Assembly (NCBI RefSeq): GCF_002355415.1
Contig: NZ_AP014936.1
Location: 744,001-808,000, forward strand
Direction: 5' to 3'
DNA from: Sulfurifustis variabilis
GTDB taxonomy: Bacteria; Pseudomonadota; Gammaproteobacteria; Acidiferrobacterales; Sulfurifustaceae
Length of the DNA stretch: 64,000 bases
The notes below the pieces were generated by a model, which made no database searches, was not told where the DNA came from, and worked only from the letters and a program-made list of their open reading frames with translations. Shown piece by piece: positions 36,747-44,346 of this stretch. Within the stretch, counting starts at the first letter, position 1, and each line of letters starts with the position of its first letter. Made by a program: the position numbers and the translations under genes.

Positions 36747-37703
36747 CTACGCTTTGGGCGCTTCAGCGGTTTTCGGGTCAGTCCGCCGATACGTCAGGCG
36801 CTTCCCGACGATCCCCTGTAAGGCAATATCGGCGCGCTCCTTGTCCTCGATCCCCAAGCGGGAGCGGTTGTTGTAACGGAAATCAAACTCCGTCACGTAG
36901 CGTTGCAGATGCTTCGCGCTGCAATGGTGATACGTGCCGATCAGTCCGCGCTTGAGCAAGCTGAAATAACCTTCCACCGTGTTCGTGTGCACGTTGCCAC
37001 GGACATACTCGCCTTGGCCGTGCTTCACATGCTGGTGGCTGGCGAACAGATGGCCGAAGGCTTTGTACGACTGGTGCTCGTCGGTCATTAGGTGCGCGTC
37101 CCTCGCCATCTGTGCCTTGAGAACGGGGCGAAGGTTGGAAGCGTTCACCTCGGGAATATGGAACGAGCGCACCTGACCGCCACGCTCCACAAGAGCAAGA
37201 ATCTTCTCCTTGTGCTTGAACCCACGTCCCTTGTACTCGCGGCCTTTCTTGGAACGCTTGCTGTTAAGCCAGAAGGTTTCATCAGCCTCGACCGTGCCAC
37301 CGCCAGAACCCAAGAGGCCGGAAGGGTCGGTCTTCATCGCCTCACGGATGCGGTGCGTCATGAACCACGCCGTTTTGTACGTCACTCCTAACGTGCGGTG
37401 GAGCTGATGGCTGCTCATGCCCTTCTTGGAGGAGCAGAGGAGATAGACCGCCATGAGCCACTTGTTAAGAGGGATCTTCGAGCGCTCAAAGACAGTCCCG
37501 ACCGTGACCGTGAAGGGTTCACGGCACATGTGGCACTTGTAGAGACCGGGGCGGGTGGACTTGCCCTTTAACTCGTAGTGATCCCCGACCGTCCCACAGT
37601 GAGGGCAGACCGGACCGTAAGGCCACACGGTACGCTCAAGGTACTGGCGGGCCTTCTCGGGGTCGTGGAACTGAGGGGCGGAAAGGTTGTTGTTCTTGGC
37701 CAT
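36747..37703 (-). CDS. IS1595-family transposase
   Basis: The product is 318 aa. An N-terminal zinc ribbon (VCPHCGTVGDHY and YKCHMCREPFTVTVGTVFE) precedes the ISXO2-like catalytic domain, with GGTVEADETFWLNSKR, AHLMTDEHQSYKAFGHLF and HTNTVEGYFSLLKRGLIGTY carrying the acidic and N/K-type residues. The ATG at 37703 was chosen because it opens the zinc-ribbon protein normally. The gene looks intact and lies 62 bp inside the right terminal repeat. Confidence 0.95.
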   Translation of the reverse strand: MAKNNNLSAPQFHDPEKARQYLERTVWPYGPVCPHCGTVGDHYELKGKSTRPGLYKCHMCREPFTVTVGTVFERSKIPLNKWLMAVYLLCSSKKGMSSHQLHRTLGVTYKTAWFMTHRIREAMKTDPSGLLGSGGGTVEADETFWLNSKRSKKGREYKGRGFKHKEKILALVERGGQVRSFHIPEVNASNLRPVLKAQMARDAHLMTDEHQSYKAFGHLFASHQHVKHGQGEYVRGNVHTNTVEGYFSLLKRGLIGTYHHCSAKHLQRYVTEFDFRYNNRSRLGIEDKERADIALQGIVGKRLTYRRTDPKTAEAPKA

Positions 37704-37805
37704 GGCTGTCTCCTTATGGCCTAAACGATACCCGCGAGCCGTGGGTATGTCAAGTACATAACTTCCAAAAGAAAGCACGCCCCGAATGGCGCGACTTTGC
37801 CGTTA

Positions 37806-37876
37806 CGCATCCCGCTCCGCGGCAAAGCCCAGGGCGCACCTCCCTGTGCGCCCGTTCGCGCTGCCACCGGCAGCGC
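37806..37876 (-). repeat. Two-hairpin repeat R4 (reverse orientation)
   Basis: On the + strand, stem-loop 2 comes first: arms GGGCGCAC and GTGCGCCC around CTCCCT (37832-37853). The linker CGTTCGC and stem-loop 1 follow, with arms GCGCTG and CAGCGC around CCACCGG (37858-37876), the complement of CCGGTGG. The tail lies to the left. Confidence 0.8.
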
Positions 37877-37929
37877 TCACCCCCCGCCCCTCGCTGCCTC
37901 GCGCTAGGAGGTCGCCAGACGGCGCTTTT

Positions 37930-38019
37930 GGGCTGCGCAATCCCTGCTTCGCGCAAAAGCCCAGGGCGCACTTCCCTGTGCGCCCGCTCGGCGGGGCGAA
38001 CGTCCACCGGACGTTCGCC
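37930..38019 (-). repeat. Two-hairpin repeat R5 (reverse orientation)
   Basis: Tail complement CGCAATCCCTGCTTCGCGC lies at the left. Stem-loop 2 arms GGGCGCAC and GTGCGCCC enclose TTCCCT (37964-37985). The linker is CGCTCGGCGG, and stem-loop 1 arms GGCGAACGT and ACGTTCGCC enclose CCACCGG (37995-38019). Confidence 0.85.
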
Positions 38020-38314
38020 ACCTCCCCGCCTCGCCCATGCGCCGGCTGGCGACCGACCGGCATCCCTGCCGGTCGCCCTTCGGGCTCGCGGCGCTCGGAG
38101 CGCTCGGTGCGGGCGCGCCAGACGGGGACCCCACTGCAACAGCACTTCCGTTTCAGGGCGGAGGTGGTTTGGGGTGAGTCCCCGTTGAGCTCGCCGAGCA
38201 CCGGAGCCTGTCCCGGGGGTAGTACGCGAGAGATGTTCGAGCCCGAGGCGCGTTTTTCAGCGCCCGGCGAGTTATCGAGCGTCCCGGGACGGGCGAGGGC
38301 GAGGCGGTTACTTC

Positions 38315-38405
38315 ACGACCGTCCGGTGGACGGTCGTGCCGCCGAGCGGGCCGGCCACGGAAGGCCGGCCCTGGTTTCAAGCGAAGCAGGGACTGCGTAG
38401 CGCAG
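38315..38405 (+). repeat. Two-hairpin repeat R3 (forward orientation)
   Basis: Stem-loop 1 arms ACGACCGT and ACGGTCGT enclose CCGGTGG (38315-38337). The linker is GCCGCCGAGCG. Stem-loop 2 arms GGCCGGCC and GGCCGGCC enclose ACGGAA (38349-38370). The tail reads CTGGTTTCAAGCGAAGCAGG then GACTGCG. Confidence 0.87.
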
Positions 38406-38620
38406 AAACCGCAGGGGACCGCCCGCTCATTTTGCGGGCGGCGAGCGATCCGGGGCGCGTTTTCTTTCGTCCCTTTCTTTGCGCGAACAAAGAAAGGGAC
38501 CCGTCGCGCGGGGGCGGAACCCCGCGTATTACACGTCGCGGAGCGACTCGAGTACTTGAGGGCCAGGAACCGGTAGCCTAATTCAGTAGAATTGCCTCCA
38601 GACCGAAGTGGAGAGCACGC

Positions 38621-39145
38621 GTGAACGAAGAGAAGCTGATCTACCGCGGTCGCATCGTCGACCTGGTGCTCGAGTCGACGACGCTGCCGAACGGCCGCGC
38701 GATGCAGCTCGAGGTCGTGCGTCACCCGGGCGGCGCCGCGGTCGTGGCGCTGGACGCGGACGGGCGCGTGTGTCTGCTGCGCCAGTATCGGCACGCGCAC
38801 CGCGACTGGATCTGGGAGCTGCCGGCCGGCAAGCTCGATCCCGGCGAGCCGCCGCTCGAGACGGCGCGGCGGGAGTTGATCGAGGAGGCGGGCCGGCGCG
38901 CCGGACGCTGGTCGCCACTCGGGCGCATCATCACCTCGCCGGGCGTGTTCACCGAGATCATTCATCTCTATCTCGCCGAAGATCTCGAGGAAGCCCCTGC
39001 CGCTCCCGAGGAGCACGAGCTCTTCGAGCTCCATTGGGTGCCGCTCCGTGAGGCGATCGAGCGCGCGCTGACGGGCGCGATCGAGGACAGCAAGACGATC
39101 GTGGGTCTCGCGCGCGCGGCGCGGTTTCTCGAGGGCAGGGAATAA
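38621..39145 (+). CDS. Nudix hydrolase, ADP-ribose pyrophosphatase type
   Basis: The product is 174 aa. The Nudix box is complete: GKLDPGEPPLETARRELIEE followed by AG (pattern GX5EX7REUXEEXGU). IWELPAGKLDPGE ahead of it and the later GRIITSPGVFTEIIHLYLAE place it with NudF/ADP-ribose pyrophosphatases. It should hydrolyse ADP-ribose or related nucleoside diphosphate derivatives. The start is GTG at 38621. Confidence 0.9.
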   Translation: MNEEKLIYRGRIVDLVLESTTLPNGRAMQLEVVRHPGGAAVVALDADGRVCLLRQYRHAHRDWIWELPAGKLDPGEPPLETARRELIEEAGRRAGRWSPLGRIITSPGVFTEIIHLYLAEDLEEAPAAPEEHELFELHWVPLREAIERALTGAIEDSKTIVGLARAARFLEGRE

Positions 39146-39249
39146 AGAAGCCGGTGTGCTGTTCAACCGCTACCGGCGCCTGCGTTCGTCTTGAACGGTG
39201 GGCCGGGCGGTTTCAGAATTGGCGAGTCCATCGAAAAGGAGGAATGCGC

Positions 39250-39720
39250 ATGAGGTCGTCCAAGAACAAGAAGGCGTGGTCGTGCTTCGCCGTCGCGGCT
39301 CTGCTCTCGCTTCCCGTCGTCGCGGGCGCCGAGAGCGAACCGGAGGACATCATCAAGTACCGCCAGAACGTGATGAAGGCGAACGGCGCGAACATGGGGG
39401 CGATCGCCGCCATCCTCCAGGGCAAGGTGCCCGAGTACAAGGACCGTCTCGGCGATCACGCGCGCGGCGTGCAGGCCGGGACGAAGAACATCCCGGCGCT
39501 ATTCCCCGACGGATCGGATTTCGGGGACACGGAGGCGCTCGAGTCGGTCTGGAAGGACAGGGCCGGGTTCAAGAAGCGCTCGGACGACACGAGCAAGAAG
39601 GCGGATGCGCTCGCAAAGGCGGTGGCGGGCGGGGACGCCAAGGCGATACAGGCGCGCTTCCGGGAGCTCTCGGACAGCTGCAAGGCGTGCCACAAGGACT
39701 TTCGCAAGGAGCAGCAATAA
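39250..39720 (+). CDS. Cytochrome c' (class II c-type cytochrome)
   Basis: The product is 156 aa with a signal peptide (AWSCFAVAALLSLPVVAGAES). A four-helix bundle ends in the heme-binding CKACHKDFR, which is the C-terminal CxxCH position of class II cytochromes. It is a periplasmic heme protein, probably in gas binding or electron transfer. I prefer the ATG at 39250 because AAGGAGG lies 7 bp upstream; an ATG at 39244 is too close to that site. Confidence 0.88.
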   Translation: MRSSKNKKAWSCFAVAALLSLPVVAGAESEPEDIIKYRQNVMKANGANMGAIAAILQGKVPEYKDRLGDHARGVQAGTKNIPALFPDGSDFGDTEALESVWKDRAGFKKRSDDTSKKADALAKAVAGGDAKAIQARFRELSDSCKACHKDFRKEQQ

Positions 39721-39734
39721 TCCGTCGGTCGCCG

Positions 39735-40646
39735 GTGCTCGCAGGCGCGGCGCTCCTGACCGCCGCGCTCGTCCTGCCCGCGCCGCCGGCGGCCGCGTCG
39801 GAGCTCGCGAAGCGCGGCGAGTATGTGTACCGCGCCTCGGGCTGCGGCAACTGCCATACCGATCGCGAGGCCGGGGGCGCCGAGCTCGCGGGCGGCGCGG
39901 CGCTCGAGACGCCCTTCGGCGTGTTCTACGCGCCGAACATCACGCCCGATCGCGAGCACGGCATCGGTGCGTGGAGCGACGAGGACTTCCTGCGCGCGAT
40001 GCGCGAGGGCGTGAGCCCGCAAGGCAGCCACTACTACCCGGCTTTTCCGTATACCTCGTACACGAGGCTGACAGACGAGGACCTGCGCGCGCTCAAGGCC
40101 TACCTCTTCACGGTTTCCCCGGCCGCCCGACCCGACCGCCCCCACGAGCTGCCCTGGTACGCGCGGCTCCGGCCGCTGCTCTATTTCTGGAAGTGGCTCT
40201 ACTTCGAGCCCGGGCCGTATCGGCCCGACCCGCAGCAGTCCCCCGCCTGGAATCGCGGCGCGTACCTCGCGACCGCCGCCGCGCACTGCGGCGAGTGTCA
40301 CACGCCGCGCGACCGCTTCGGCGGCTTCGACCGGGAGCGCCGGTTCGCCGGCACGAAGGACGGGCCCGAAGGGGCCGTCGTGCCCAACATCACGCCCGAC
40401 AGGAAAACCGGCATCGGCCGCTGGAGCGAGCGCGACATCGCGTACTACCTCGAGACGGGCATGACGCCCGACGGCGACTTCGCGGGAGACGTCATGGCCG
40501 ACGTCATCGACAACGGCCTGAGCCACCTGGCGAAGGACGATTTGCGGGCGATCGCCCACTACCTGAAATCGTTGCCGGCGATCGAGCACGCGGTGAGCAA
40601 GCGCAAGAAGGACAAGCCGGGGAAGCGGGACGAATTCGAGTATTAG
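39735..40646 (+). CDS. Diheme class I cytochrome c
   Basis: The product has two heme sites (CGNCH and CGECH), each followed by a NITPD segment (FYAPNITPDREHGIGAWSDE, VVPNITPDRKTGIGRWSERD) typical of alcohol- or sugar-dehydrogenase-type diheme cytochromes c. A signal peptide is visible (LLTAALVLPAPPAAAS). No ATG is available. GTG at 39735 is the conventional start, but AAGGAG at 39706 is ideally placed for ATA/ATC at 39717-39722, overlapping the preceding stop. It is translationally close to the cytochrome c' gene and likely shares its operon. Confidence 0.82.
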   Translation: MLAGAALLTAALVLPAPPAAASELAKRGEYVYRASGCGNCHTDREAGGAELAGGAALETPFGVFYAPNITPDREHGIGAWSDEDFLRAMREGVSPQGSHYYPAFPYTSYTRLTDEDLRALKAYLFTVSPAARPDRPHELPWYARLRPLLYFWKWLYFEPGPYRPDPQQSPAWNRGAYLATAAAHCGECHTPRDRFGGFDRERRFAGTKDGPEGAVVPNITPDRKTGIGRWSERDIAYYLETGMTPDGDFAGDVMADVIDNGLSHLAKDDLRAIAHYLKSLPAIEHAVSKRKKDKPGKRDEFEY

Positions 40647-40783
40647 TCGGCCGCGACGGAGCCGACCCAAGGCCGCGACACGCAGGAGGGTTCTCCCGCG
40701 CACGTGGTGCGCGACGTTCGATTCTGAAATGATGTAGCGACGCGCGCGAGGCCGCATCGCGCGGATCGAACCGACCACCGACC

Positions 40784-42469
40784 ATGTCGCCCGGCGCCTA
40801 CATCGCCTACTTCTCGATGGAAATCGGGCTGGCCCCCGGCGTCCCGACCTATGCCGGGGGGCTCGGCATGCTCGCGGGCGATACGCTGCGCACCGCTGCC
40901 GATCTCGGCGTGCCGATGGTCGGCGTCAGCCTGGTCCATCGCAAGGGCTATTTCCACCAGCGCGTCGATCCGACCGGCTGGCAGACCGAGGAGCCGGTCG
41001 CGTGGTCGCTCGACGATCACCTCACGGAGCTGCCGGCCCGCGCGAGCGTCGAGATCGAGGGCCGCCCGGTGCAGATCCGCGCCTGGAGGTACGACATCCG
41101 CGGCACCGGCGGCGCGAGCGTGCCCGTCTTCCTGCTCGACACCGATCTCGACGGGAACGCGGCAGCGGATCGGCTGCTCACGCACTTCCTCTACGGCGGC
41201 GACAGCCACTACCGCCTGTGTCAGGAAATCGTGCTCGGCATCGGGGGCGCCCGCATGCTCGACGCCCTCGGCTACGCGGACATCGACCGCTACCACATGA
41301 ACGAGGGGCACGCGGCCCTGCTCGTGCTCGAGCTGCTGAAGCGCCAGGCCCGGGCCAACGGCCACGAGCGCCCGCGTCCGGAGGACATCGAGGCGCTGCG
41401 CCCGCGCTGCGTCTTCACCACCCACACACCGGTGCCCGCCGGCCACGACCAGTTCCCGCTCGCAATGGCCGAGAAGGCGCTCGGCGCCGGGATGTACGTC
41501 TGCCTCCTCGACGAGTTCTGCTACGAGCAGAAGCTCAACCTCACGTATCTCGCGCTCGCGGCGAGCCACTACGTGAACGGCGTGGCGAAGAAGCACGGGG
41601 AGGTGGCCCGGCACCTCTACGCCAAGTACCGCGTCGAGTCGATCACCAACGGGGTGCACGTGGCGACCTGGGCGTCGGAACCGATGCGCGCGCTCTTCGA
41701 CCGGCACGTGCCCGACTGGCGCACCGACAACCCGGGCCTTCGCTACGCGATCGGCGTGCCGCTCGGGGAGATTCGCGAGGCCCATCGCGCGGCGAAGCGC
41801 GAGCTCCTCGCCTACGTGAATCACGTCACGAACAAGGGTTTCGATCTCGACGTCTTCACCATCGGGTACGCGCGCCGCGCCACCGCCTACAAGCGGCCCA
41901 CGCTCGTCTTCCGCGACATCGAGCGGCTGCGCGGCATCGCGCGCAGGCGGGCCGTGCAGCTCGTGTTCGCCGGCAAGGCCCACCCGCACGACCTCCCGGG
42001 CAAGGAGCTGATCCAGGAGGTCCATCGCGCGATGGGGCTGCTCGATACGGACGTGAAGATCGCGTTCCTTCCGGAGTACGACATGACGCTCGCGCGCCTC
42101 CTCGTTGCCGGGACCGATCTCTGGCTCAACACGCCGCAGCCGCCGCTCGAGGCCTCGGGGACCAGCGGGATGAAGGCCGCCGTCAACGGCGTGCCCTCGC
42201 TCAGCGTGCTCGACGGCTGGTGGATCGAAGGCTGGATCGAGGGCGTGACCGGCTGGGCGATCGGCGAGCCCGGCGCCGCGGCCTCGGACGATCGCGCCGC
42301 GGAGGCGGCGTCGCTCTACGACAAGCTCGAGCGCGTCATCCTGCCGCTGTACTACGACGAGCCGGACCGCTACGTGGACGTCATGCGCCGCGCCATCGCG
42401 CTGAACGGGTCGTTCTTCAACACCGAGCGCATGCTCAACCAGTACGTCACGCGGGCGTATTTCAGATAG
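40784..42469 (+). CDS. glgP: Alpha-glucan phosphorylase, short form
   Basis: The product is 561 aa. It opens with IAYFSMEIGLAPGVPTYAGG, lacks the N-terminal DUF3417 extension of longer forms, and has RYHMNEGHAAL, VFTTHTPVPAGHDQFP, and the pyridoxal-phosphate lysine motif EASGTSGMKAAVNG. It should release glucose-1-phosphate from glycogen or maltodextrins. A debranching enzyme and a GT4 enzyme lie at 47-50 kb, so glucan metabolism genes bracket the second cassette array. Confidence 0.92.
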   Translation: MSPGAYIAYFSMEIGLAPGVPTYAGGLGMLAGDTLRTAADLGVPMVGVSLVHRKGYFHQRVDPTGWQTEEPVAWSLDDHLTELPARASVEIEGRPVQIRAWRYDIRGTGGASVPVFLLDTDLDGNAAADRLLTHFLYGGDSHYRLCQEIVLGIGGARMLDALGYADIDRYHMNEGHAALLVLELLKRQARANGHERPRPEDIEALRPRCVFTTHTPVPAGHDQFPLAMAEKALGAGMYVCLLDEFCYEQKLNLTYLALAASHYVNGVAKKHGEVARHLYAKYRVESITNGVHVATWASEPMRALFDRHVPDWRTDNPGLRYAIGVPLGEIREAHRAAKRELLAYVNHVTNKGFDLDVFTIGYARRATAYKRPTLVFRDIERLRGIARRRAVQLVFAGKAHPHDLPGKELIQEVHRAMGLLDTDVKIAFLPEYDMTLARLLVAGTDLWLNTPQPPLEASGTSGMKAAVNGVPSLSVLDGWWIEGWIEGVTGWAIGEPGAAASDDRAAEAASLYDKLERVILPLYYDEPDRYVDVMRRAIALNGSFFNTERMLNQYVTRAYFR

Positions 42470-42555
42470 CGCCGATCGCTTCACCGGCGCACAGGACCGC
42501 GCGCGAGAGCGTCGCCAGGCAGACGCAACAAGCGCCGAACATCCCCGGCTCAGTC

Positions 42556-42664
42556 TGTTATCCGCTTAGATCGCGGGTCAAGCCGCATATACGGGCAGAC
42601 TGCCGTATATACTTCTTCATAAAGCGCAAAAAAGTGTTCCGATGGGCCGTATTTATTTATCGTT
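42556..42664 (+). promoter_or_regulatory. attI-like region, second copy
   Basis: TGTTATCCG, ATCGCGGGT, the palindrome TATACGGGCA/TGCCGTATA, TATACTTCTTC and GATGGGCCGTAT..TTTATCGTT occur in the same order and nearly the same sequence as on the - strand at 16302-16475. The stretch between TACTTCTTC and GATGGGCC is about 28 bp here against about 115 bp there. The first cassette joins at GTTGGCC (42662). Confidence 0.8.
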
Positions 42665-42675
42665 GGCCGCAAGCA

Positions 42676-42948
42676 ATGACTAAGAAAGAAATGCCTGCCG
42701 GTTTTCCCCTGAGCCCACGCGATGCTGGCGGCAATGTCCTTGTCCTTGGGGTTCTGGTAACAGTCCGTTCCGTTGAATCGTGTAAGAATGGGTTGCCCGT
42801 AGAAGACCAAGAAAGACTCATGGCGCTCGTAGGGCAGAAACGCAAGATCGTTCAGTTTGATCGTTTCGGTTTTGTCTGGCTGTCATTCGCTGAAACTGAA
42901 AACAGCGAAGACTTTTGTTTGTTTCCATCGGAGGTTTCGCTTGCTTAA
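42676..42948 (+). CDS. Cassette gene: 90-aa soluble protein, unknown
   Basis: The product contains DAGGNVLVLGVLVTVRSVES, EDQERLMALVGQKRKIVQFD and FGFVWLSFAE. The mixed alpha/beta pattern suggests a small globular domain. I do not recognise it. It is the attI-proximal gene of the second array and ends 24 bp before the next attC. Confidence 0.65.
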   Translation: MTKKEMPAGFPLSPRDAGGNVLVLGVLVTVRSVESCKNGLPVEDQERLMALVGQKRKIVQFDRFGFVWLSFAETENSEDFCLFPSEVSLA

Positions 42949-42972
42949 CCTTGCCCAGGTGTTGTGGTTCGC

Positions 42973-43059
42973 GGCTAACACGTTGTTCGTGCCGACGCCC
43001 GAGACGACGCACCGTTTTCCGCTGCTTGGGCAGCGGCGCGGCACAACAACACGTTGGGC
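42973..43059 (+). other. attC site, second array, cassette 1
   Basis: The 87-bp site begins GGCTAAC and ends GTTGGGC. The arms AACACGTTGTTCGTGCCG and CGGCACAACAACACGTT pair closely with the usual extra bases. Confidence 0.92.
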
Positions 43060-43067
43060 GTAACCGA

Positions 43068-43385
43068 ATGAATCAAGATCGCGCCACCCGACCTCAGCTA
43101 CTTCTTGCCTTCATCGGGGTCTGGTTTCTAATAGCCGGTCTTTTTGCCTTGTTGGCATGGCCTGAACTACCGAAAAGCAAATTTGGATGGTTTCTCCTAT
43201 TTGTAGTTGGTCCGCCTGTCTATATTGCCGCGGATTGGTTTTTCGAGTGGCTCCTATCTCAGAAACACGGCAACAGAATCTCATCGAAGAGCTTTTCTTG
43301 GATTCGAGTCGCGATCGCGTTTGCCGTGGCGGTCGTTTTTGTCGGTCTAAGCCTCTTTATATTTTCTGCTGCTTTCGAGCAGTGA
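43068..43385 (+). CDS. Cassette gene: three-span membrane protein, unknown
   Basis: The product is 105 aa with three hydrophobic helices (LLLAFIGVWFLIAGLFALLA, FGWFLLFVVGPPVYIAAD, VAIAFAVAVVFVGLSLFIFS). No family is recognised. It starts 8 bp after the preceding attC and ends 8 bp before the next. Confidence 0.7.
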   Translation: MNQDRATRPQLLLAFIGVWFLIAGLFALLAWPELPKSKFGWFLLFVVGPPVYIAADWFFEWLLSQKHGNRISSKSFSWIRVAIAFAVAVVFVGLSLFIFSAAFEQ

Positions 43386-43393
43386 AAATTCGT

Positions 43394-43491
43394 GCCCAAC
43401 AAGCGCTTCGAAATGGACGCAGCTCGCCCAAGCATGCGCTCAACCGGGAGGCGCGCATAGAAGGCGCGTGCCGGTTAGCTTGGCGTTAGGC
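43394..43491 (+). other. attC site, second array, cassette 2
   Basis: The 98-bp site begins GCCCAAC and ends GTTAGGC, with AAGCGCTTCGAAATGGACGC on the left arm and GGTTAGCTTGGC on the right. Both boxes match consensus exactly. Confidence 0.95.
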
Positions 43492-43498
43492 GTATCGA

Positions 43499-43882
43499 AT
43501 GCTCGACATAGTCCTGTTTGTATTCTTTGTGGTCGCATCTGCTCGGATTGTTAAACTGGTCCGGCAAGAATCCGCCATCTTCCGGGAGTTTCAACAACCT
43601 CGGTCTCTCGCTATTGCAGTTTTGTTTTTGCCACTCGGCCCGGTTGCGATGTTTCTTTTTAAGTCGACGCCACTGCTCGCTTTTACAGCTGGCGTCGCTT
43701 GTTATCTTCCTGCTTTGCTTATGTCTCGACGTCTGAGCTTCGCTTTTGAACGCGCTGGAACTGACAGGGTGAAGAAGGCGCAAGGTGCCGCATCTCAGGC
43801 TTTCGGTGCTGCGCTCGTCGGTTTTATCTATGTGGCGGTCGTGCTTGTTTTCGTGGTCGTTATTAGCACTGCGGATGCCTAA
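43499..43882 (+). CDS. Cassette gene: membrane protein, unknown
   Basis: The product is 127 aa with about four hydrophobic segments (IVLFVFFVVASARIVKLV, SLAIAVLFLPLGPVAMFLF, LLAFTAGVACYLPALLM and ALVGFIYVAVVLVFVVVI). I do not recognise the family. The ATG lies 7 bp after the attC crossover, so translation may depend on a cassette leader. Its stop lies inside the collapsed attC. Confidence 0.7.
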   Translation: MLDIVLFVFFVVASARIVKLVRQESAIFREFQQPRSLAIAVLFLPLGPVAMFLFKSTPLLAFTAGVACYLPALLMSRRLSFAFERAGTDRVKKAQGAASQAFGAALVGFIYVAVVLVFVVVISTADA

Positions 43883-43906
43883 GCGCGGCTCAACGCGGCG
43901 TCATAC
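43877..43906 (+). other. Collapsed attC remnant
   Basis: GCCTAAG and GTCATAC lie only 30 bp apart and enclose CGCGGCTCAACGCGGC, which is the inner right arm of a typical attC. The left arm and loop appear deleted. This would have fused two cassettes into one mobile unit. Confidence 0.6.
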
Positions 43907-43909
43907 CCA

Positions 43910-44248
43910 ATGAACCGATACAAAGCGCTAAGCATAGTTCTCGGTTTTGCGACCGTTCTAGGAATTTATGCAGGGTACTGGATCGGAGCCTCAAAGGCAC
44001 AGGTAGTATTCGACACTATGAATTTCCTTCTGACTTCCGAACGAAATACGGAGGCGATCCAAAACATCAAGGCGCTCAACGGGCTCCGGGAAAAGCAGAT
44101 TGACGCGACACTGCAGTTCATGGAGGTGCGCGTGAAAGGTGCGCTTGGTTATAAAGGGATAAAACCGGACGCAATCACCTTGGCCAAAGATTATCAGCGC
44201 AAGTATTGCAAGACAGGGTGCCTTGGGGTCGACAACGAAGCCAGGTGA
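43910..44248 (+). CDS. Cassette gene: 112-aa protein with membrane anchor, unknown
   Basis: One N-terminal hydrophobic helix (ALSIVLGFATVLGIYAGYWI) precedes a helical soluble part (LLTSERNTEAIQNIKALNGL, REKQIDATLQFMEVRVKGAL) with a C-terminal YCKTGCLG cysteine pair. No family is recognised. No attC was found between it and the methyltransferase gene. Confidence 0.68.
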   Translation: MNRYKALSIVLGFATVLGIYAGYWIGASKAQVVFDTMNFLLTSERNTEAIQNIKALNGLREKQIDATLQFMEVRVKGALGYKGIKPDAITLAKDYQRKYCKTGCLGVDNEAR

Positions 44249-44346
44249 AAAACAGGTGACAGAGTTATTTTCCGACAAACACCAAAAATAGATCTTCCTA
44301 AGCGCCGCCAACTTCTGATCGACGCACCCATAGGGAAATTTCCACA

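Larger units (their letters stand above)
34935..37766 (-). mobile_element. IS1595-family transposon with passenger genes
   Basis: Imperfect terminal inverted repeats (left GGAAGTTATATACTTGACG plus TACCC; right GGGTATGTCAAGTACATAA plus CTTCC) bound 2832 bp. The octamer AAAAGAAA lies directly outside both ends (34927-34934 and 37767-37774), the 8-bp target duplication expected for this family. Inside are the transposase (36747-37703), a 33-aa ORF, a Cas2/SinR-like gene, a 45-aa basic ORF and a DUF3800 gene. Exact duplication and an intact transposase suggest recent insertion. Confidence 0.92.
37775..38620. repeat. Cluster of structured dispersed repeats, no gene
   Basis: This 846-bp region contains no supported gene. 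It holds two reverse copies (R4, R5) and one forward copy (R3) of the two-hairpin repeat, a lone stem-loop 2 (38055-38074, arms GACCGGC and GCCGGTC), and a perfect 13-bp hairpin at 38469-38500 (GTCCCTTTCTTTG and its complement around CGCGAA). The same repeat family lies inside dnaE2. Confidence 0.85.
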
